Shown here: in pieces, positions 62,001-64,000 of the stretch
Numbering within the stretch: position 1 is the stretch's first letter
Layout of the letters: the number at the start of each line of letters is the position of its first letter
NCBI RefSeq assembly: GCF_013839445.1
Contig: NZ_JACDIT010000003.1
Coordinates: 248,001-312,000, forward strand
Direction: 5' to 3'
Length of the DNA: 64,000 nt
Source of the DNA: Chthonobacter albigriseus
GTDB lineage: Bacteria > Pseudomonadota > Alphaproteobacteria > Rhizobiales > Pleomorphomonadaceae
The notes under the pieces: model-generated
The model's database searches: none
What the model was told of the DNA's origin: nothing
What the model saw: the letters and a program-made list of their open reading frames with translations, nothing else
Position numbers and translations under genes: made by a program

Positions 62001-63128
62001 GTGCCCAAGCCCTTCCTTCCTGACCTCAGCCGACGCGGTTTCCTCAAGGCCGGCGCCGCTGCCGGCGCGCTCGCCGCCACCTCCCGCTGGTCGCCGGCTC
62101 TTGCCGACGAGCCCGGCGTGCTGAACTACCTCTCCTGGCCCGGCAACGCCGATCCCTACCTCGTCGAGGCCTTCGAGAAGGAGAACAACTGCAAGATCCG
62201 CATCAAGGAGTATGTCGGCGGCGACCAGATGCTGGCCGTCATCAACCAGTCCCCGCCCGGCTCCTTCGACGTGGTTCTCGCCGATGCCGAGTACATGCAT
62301 CTTCTGCACGAAGCCGACTTCATCGAAGAGCTCGATCCCGCCGACTATCCCCTGCAGGACTACTGGCCCGAGTTCCAGAAGTTCCCGCTGCACTGGTTCG
62401 ATGACAAGCTATACGGCGTGATGACCGACTTCGGCTATCTCGGCCTCAGCTACAACACCAGCATCTACAAGCCGGAGGAGCTCTCCTCCTACGCCGCGAT
62501 GTGGGCGGAGAAGGCCAAGGGCAAGGTCGGCTTCTTCGACTGGTACCTGCCGTCGATGGGCTGCGTCAGCCTCTCCAACGGCAACCGCCCGCCGTTCGAC
62601 ATCGACGGCGACAAGTTCGAGGCGCTGAAGGAGAAGCTGTTCTCCCTGAAGCCCCAGGCTTCGGGCTTCTACACCATCGCCGACATCTTCTCCTCGCTGA
62701 CCAACGGCCAGGCGCATCTGATCCCGGGCATCGGCGAGTGGATCACGCTCGGCCTGCGCCAGAGCGGCGTGCCCGTCGATACCATCATCCCCGAGGAGGG
62801 CGGCCTGCAGTGGACGGAGTCGCTCTCGATCGTGAAAGGCACGCCGAAGAAGGACCTCGCCCGCAAGTTCATCCAGTACACCGCCTCGCCGCAGGGGCAG
62901 GTGCTGCAGGCGACCAAGGTGGACAACAAGAAGTCCATCCCCTCGATCGCGGGCTGGAAGCTTCTCAACGAGACGATGCCCAAGGAGGCCGAGATCCTGC
63001 GCCTGCGCCTCGACGCGCCGAACGTCATGGACGAGTACAAGGCCAAGAAGATCCAGTTCCGCCAGCTGCCGTCCCAGCAGTCGATCGAGGAGTGGAACGA
63101 CGTCTGGAGCGAGTTCAAGAGCCTCTGA
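62001..63128 (+). CDS. Polyamine-type ABC transporter substrate-binding protein (PotD/PotF-like)
   Basis: A 375-aa periplasmic binding protein. The N-terminus SRRGFLKAGAAAGALAATS is a twin-arginine signal. The mature chain VLNYLSWPGNADPYLVEAFE and GGDQMLAVINQSPPGSFDVV, LTNGQAHLIPGIGEW are typical of spermidine/putrescine receptors of the SBP_bac_8/PotD kind. The ligand is a guess within polyamines or related cations. The GTG start at 62001 has AGGAG nine bases upstream. A permease follows after a strong hairpin. Confidence 0.88.
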   Translation: MPKPFLPDLSRRGFLKAGAAAGALAATSRWSPALADEPGVLNYLSWPGNADPYLVEAFEKENNCKIRIKEYVGGDQMLAVINQSPPGSFDVVLADAEYMHLLHEADFIEELDPADYPLQDYWPEFQKFPLHWFDDKLYGVMTDFGYLGLSYNTSIYKPEELSSYAAMWAEKAKGKVGFFDWYLPSMGCVSLSNGNRPPFDIDGDKFEALKEKLFSLKPQASGFYTIADIFSSLTNGQAHLIPGIGEWITLGLRQSGVPVDTIIPEEGGLQWTESLSIVKGTPKKDLARKFIQYTASPQGQVLQATKVDNKKSIPSIAGWKLLNETMPKEAEILRLRLDAPNVMDEYKAKKIQFRQLPSQQSIEEWNDVWSEFKSL

Positions 63129-63136
63129 TCCAGGGC

Positions 63137-63168
63137 GCGGATCGTCCCGATCGACCGGGACGATCCGC
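63137..63168 (+). terminator. Hairpin between binding protein and permease
   Basis: GCGGATCGTCCCG pairs with CGGGACGATCCGC around ATCGAC (13 bp, perfect), nine bases after the binding-protein stop. It lacks a T run. Such hairpins often keep binding-protein message high while permease message stays low. Confidence 0.55.
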
Positions 63169-63277
63169 ACCGGGGCCCGCCCGATCGGGCGCCGGCCTTG
63201 GTCGCTGCGATCGCGTGAATTCCGGAGCGTCCGGACCTTGCGCGAAGCGTGACGCCCCTCGACCCGCGGAGACGATC

Positions 63278-64000
63278 ATGACAGGCAGTCCACCGCCAGG
63301 AGCCGCCGATCGCCCTGGCAGCTTCTTCATCGGCAGCCGGTCCACAGCCGGTTCGCCAGCCGTGTTCCCGGTGCTGCTCGGGCTGCCCGTCCTTCTCTGG
63401 CAGCTGATCTTCTTCGCCGGGCCGCTGGTCTTCCTGGTCGTCATCACCTTCTGGCAGGTGAAGTCCTTCCGGCTCTCGCCCGCCTTCGTGGCGGACAACT
63501 GGGAAAAGGTGCTGACGTCGACCGCCTTTCTCCGCGCTCTCGGGCACACGCTCACGGTCGCCGGCACCACCACGGTGCTGGCGACCGCCATCGCGCTTCC
63601 CGCCGCCTACACCATTGCTTTCCGCCTGCCTCCGCGCCTCAGGGACTTCGCGGTCGCCTTCCTGGTGGTGCCGGTCTTCTCGAGCTACATCCTGCGGATC
63701 TACGCCTGGCAGGTGGTGCTGTCGCCGCAGGGCGTGATCAACGGCATCGCAGGCCTTGTCGGCATCGAGCCACTGCCGCTCCTCGGCGGCGCCTTCTCCC
63801 TGCAGATCGGCCTCCTCACCCTGACCCTGCCGATCGCCGTCCTGATCCTCACCTTCGGCTTCGCGGGCGTGGACCGCACGCTGATCGAGGCGGCGGAGAA
63901 CCTCGGCTGCCGGCGCAGCCGGGTCGTCGCCCACGTGCTGCTGCCGGCGATCCGCCCCGCGATCGCCCTTGCGGCGACCACAAGCTTCCTCCTTGCCTTC
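63278..64000 (+). CDS. ABC transporter permease, PotB/PotH-like (3' end cut by window)
   Basis: The visible 241 codons show several membrane segments (VFPVLLGLPVLLWQLIFFAG, ALGHTLTVAGTTTVLATAIA, IGLLTLTLPIAVLILTFGFA) and the cytoplasmic EAA loop IEAAENLGCRRSRVVAHVLL that docks the ATPase. The spacing and sequence fit the first permease of polyamine importers. GGAG precedes the ATG at 63278. The remaining permease and the ATPase genes presumably lie past the window. Confidence 0.85.
   Translation, partial: MTGSPPPGAADRPGSFFIGSRSTAGSPAVFPVLLGLPVLLWQLIFFAGPLVFLVVITFWQVKSFRLSPAFVADNWEKVLTSTAFLRALGHTLTVAGTTTVLATAIALPAAYTIAFRLPPRLRDFAVAFLVVPVFSSYILRIYAWQVVLSPQGVINGIAGLVGIEPLPLLGGAFSLQIGLLTLTLPIAVLILTFGFAGVDRTLIEAAENLGCRRSRVVAHVLLPAIRPAIALAATTSFLLAF

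Overview
The window is a continuous chromosomal segment from a high-GC (about two thirds G+C by eye) alphaproteobacterium, most likely of the order Hyphomicrobiales (Rhizobiales). The evidence is a permuted two-piece tmRNA with the tag ANDNYAPVAVAA, the blocks folA-hflK-hflC-DUF2065-degP and lpxC-bamD-recN-ligA, the block fumC-DUF4169-RHH, a BA14K protein, and attenuator leaders before ilvB and leuA. I cannot name the genus. Nearly everything is core-type housekeeping sequence. There is no integrase, transposase, prophage, CRISPR array or recognisable defence island.

Layout. 0-0.9 kb: a truncated DJ-1/PfpI gene and tRNA-Lys(CUU). 1.1-3.2 kb: leuA with a leucine-rich leader peptide. 3.4-9.9 kb: a coiled-coil membrane protein, small enzymes (GNAT, flavodoxin-like reductase, PhzF, Nudix), a BA14K protein and a two-domain methyltransferase. 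10-13.4 kb: ilvC followed by an unusual 125-bp tandem repeat, a TetR regulator 17 bp upstream of ilvC, and a LuxR-type regulator. 13.5-18.2 kb: ArsR/old-yellow-enzyme pair, pdxJ, M48 protease and a DUF898 membrane protein. 18.3-21.8 kb: ilvB-ilvH, a 51-aa ORF and a VOC protein behind an ilv attenuator. 21.9-27.5 kb: M15 peptidase, miaA, serB, a secreted protein/RHH/DUF4169/fumC block, and sspB. 27.7-28.0 kb: ssrA. 28.2-36.3 kb: SDR, thyA, DUF4424, GNAT, folA, hflKC, DUF2065, degP. 36.3-45.5 kb: DUF4139 protein, a large AsmA protein, an FAD-linked oxidase, TraB/GumN and a thioesterase. 45.6-54 kb: chemoreceptor, UvrD-type helicase, PilZ, prmA, small ORF, aminopeptidase P. 54-61.3 kb: lpxC, bamD, recN, a LysE exporter, ligA. 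62-64 kb: the first two genes of a polyamine-type ABC importer, cut by the window end.

How parts work together. leuA, ilvBH and ilvC cover most of branched-chain amino-acid synthesis. ilvB and leuA each have their own promoter, a leader peptide loaded with the pathway amino acids, and a hairpin that could terminate transcription. ilvC instead follows a TetR gene. ssrA lies directly upstream of sspB, so the degradation tag and the adaptor that delivers tagged proteins to ClpXP are neighbours. thyA and folA are in one folate/dTMP neighbourhood. hflK, hflC and degP serve membrane and periplasmic quality control. lpxC and bamD serve the outer membrane.

The least ordinary content is non-coding: the repeat at the ilvC 3' end, a 118-bp element with 30-bp inverted ends plus a tandem palindrome array at 58 kb (and a diverged relative after ligA), heptamer arrays on both sides of that palindrome array, and an AT-rich inverted repeat at 47.6 kb.
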